Shown here piece after piece: positions 45,606 through 45,626 of a stretch of DNA of 45,626 bases. The DNA lies in assembly GCA_027339205.1 (NCBI GenBank), contig DAHWOV010000086.1, forward strand, positions 1 to 45,626. The letters run 5' to 3'. Below the pieces are notes generated by a model. The model was not told where the DNA came from and did not search any database. It saw only the letters and a list, made by a program, of their open reading frames with translations. The DNA comes from JAJYVT01 sp027339205 (lineage in GTDB: Bacteria > Actinomycetota > Acidimicrobiia > Acidimicrobiales > RAAP-2). The number at the start of each line of letters is the position of its first letter. Position 1 is the stretch's first letter. The position numbers were made by a program, and so were the translations under genes.

Positions 45606-45626
45606 GGACCGCCCTGTACCTCCAAG
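45602..45626 (+). CDS. Start of a further gene, truncated by the right edge
   Basis: GTG at 45602 overlaps the preceding TGA by 4 bases (GTGA), the coupling style used throughout this operon, and reads MRTALYLQ before the window ends. Too short to identify. Its position suggests it continues the purine/ureide operon. Confidence 0.4.

Overview
The window is GC-rich, gene-dense DNA that reads as an actinobacterial chromosome. Evidence: many GTG starts, 4-base start/stop overlaps, an actinobacterial SUF set with a Rieske ferredoxin beside sufD, an actinobacterial MutY, and ethylmalonyl-CoA-pathway proteins resembling those of Streptomyces. I lean towards Acidimicrobiia or a neighbouring deep actinobacterial class, as inference only. 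No tRNA, rRNA, CRISPR array, IS element or integrase was seen.

Layout. 1-3.2 kb: C-terminal end of an HNH protein, then an acyl-CoA dehydrogenase/alpha-beta hydrolase pair divergent from a metallo-beta-lactamase-fold hydrolase. 3.4-12 kb: iron-sulfur assembly (SUF) genes split into a + strand cluster (sufC1-sufS-sufU) and a - strand set (sufB, a small Cys-rich protein, sufD, Rieske ferredoxin, a second sufC), with a dienoyl-CoA-isomerase-like crotonase gene between them. 12.3-14.7 kb: a two-subunit B12-dependent acyl-CoA mutase. 14.8-19.1 kb: a membrane protein with a RodZ-C-like (DUF4115) domain, a TetR regulator, an RmlC-like epimerase, a second MBL-fold enzyme and mutY. 19.1-25.9 kb: three ethylmalonyl-CoA-pathway genes (MaoC-type mesaconyl-CoA hydratase, methylsuccinyl-CoA dehydrogenase, malyl-CoA-lyase-type CitE protein) mixed with a secreted beta-helix protein, a DUF6941 protein, a methyltransferase and a dienelactone hydrolase. 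26-30.5 kb: NlpC/P60 peptidase, divergent Lgt-like protein, aquaporin, methyltransferase.

30.6-45.6 kb is a purine/ureide catabolic island. It has a three-subunit xanthine-dehydrogenase-type molybdenum hydroxylase, adenine deaminase, 8-oxoguanine deaminase and an SsnA-like amidohydrolase lacking its N-terminus. It also has an M20 carbamoylase/allantoate amidohydrolase, a nitrilase of the D-carbamoylase type, and a fused FeS-molybdopterin hydroxylase of the XdhD (selenium-dependent XDH-like) type. Between them sits a regulator joining a thiamine-binding-protein-like (MTH1187/YqgV) domain to a YheO/DauR-type helix-turn-helix. Dyads of the form TTGACA-N3/4-GT(N)CAA lie in its divergent promoter and upstream of the xanthine dehydrogenase genes, suggesting one regulon.

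The most unusual property of the window is about twenty short tandem-repeat arrays. Inside genes the unit is a multiple of three (9, 15, 21, 24, 27, 42) and the array forms a low-complexity insert or tail in an otherwise conserved enzyme (SufC, SufU, dienoyl-CoA isomerase, mutase B12 subunit, CoxS, aquaporin, XdhD). Between genes the unit is often not (7, 11, 13, 23, 25, 47). This suggests a genome with active repeat expansion, tolerated wherever frame and fold allow.
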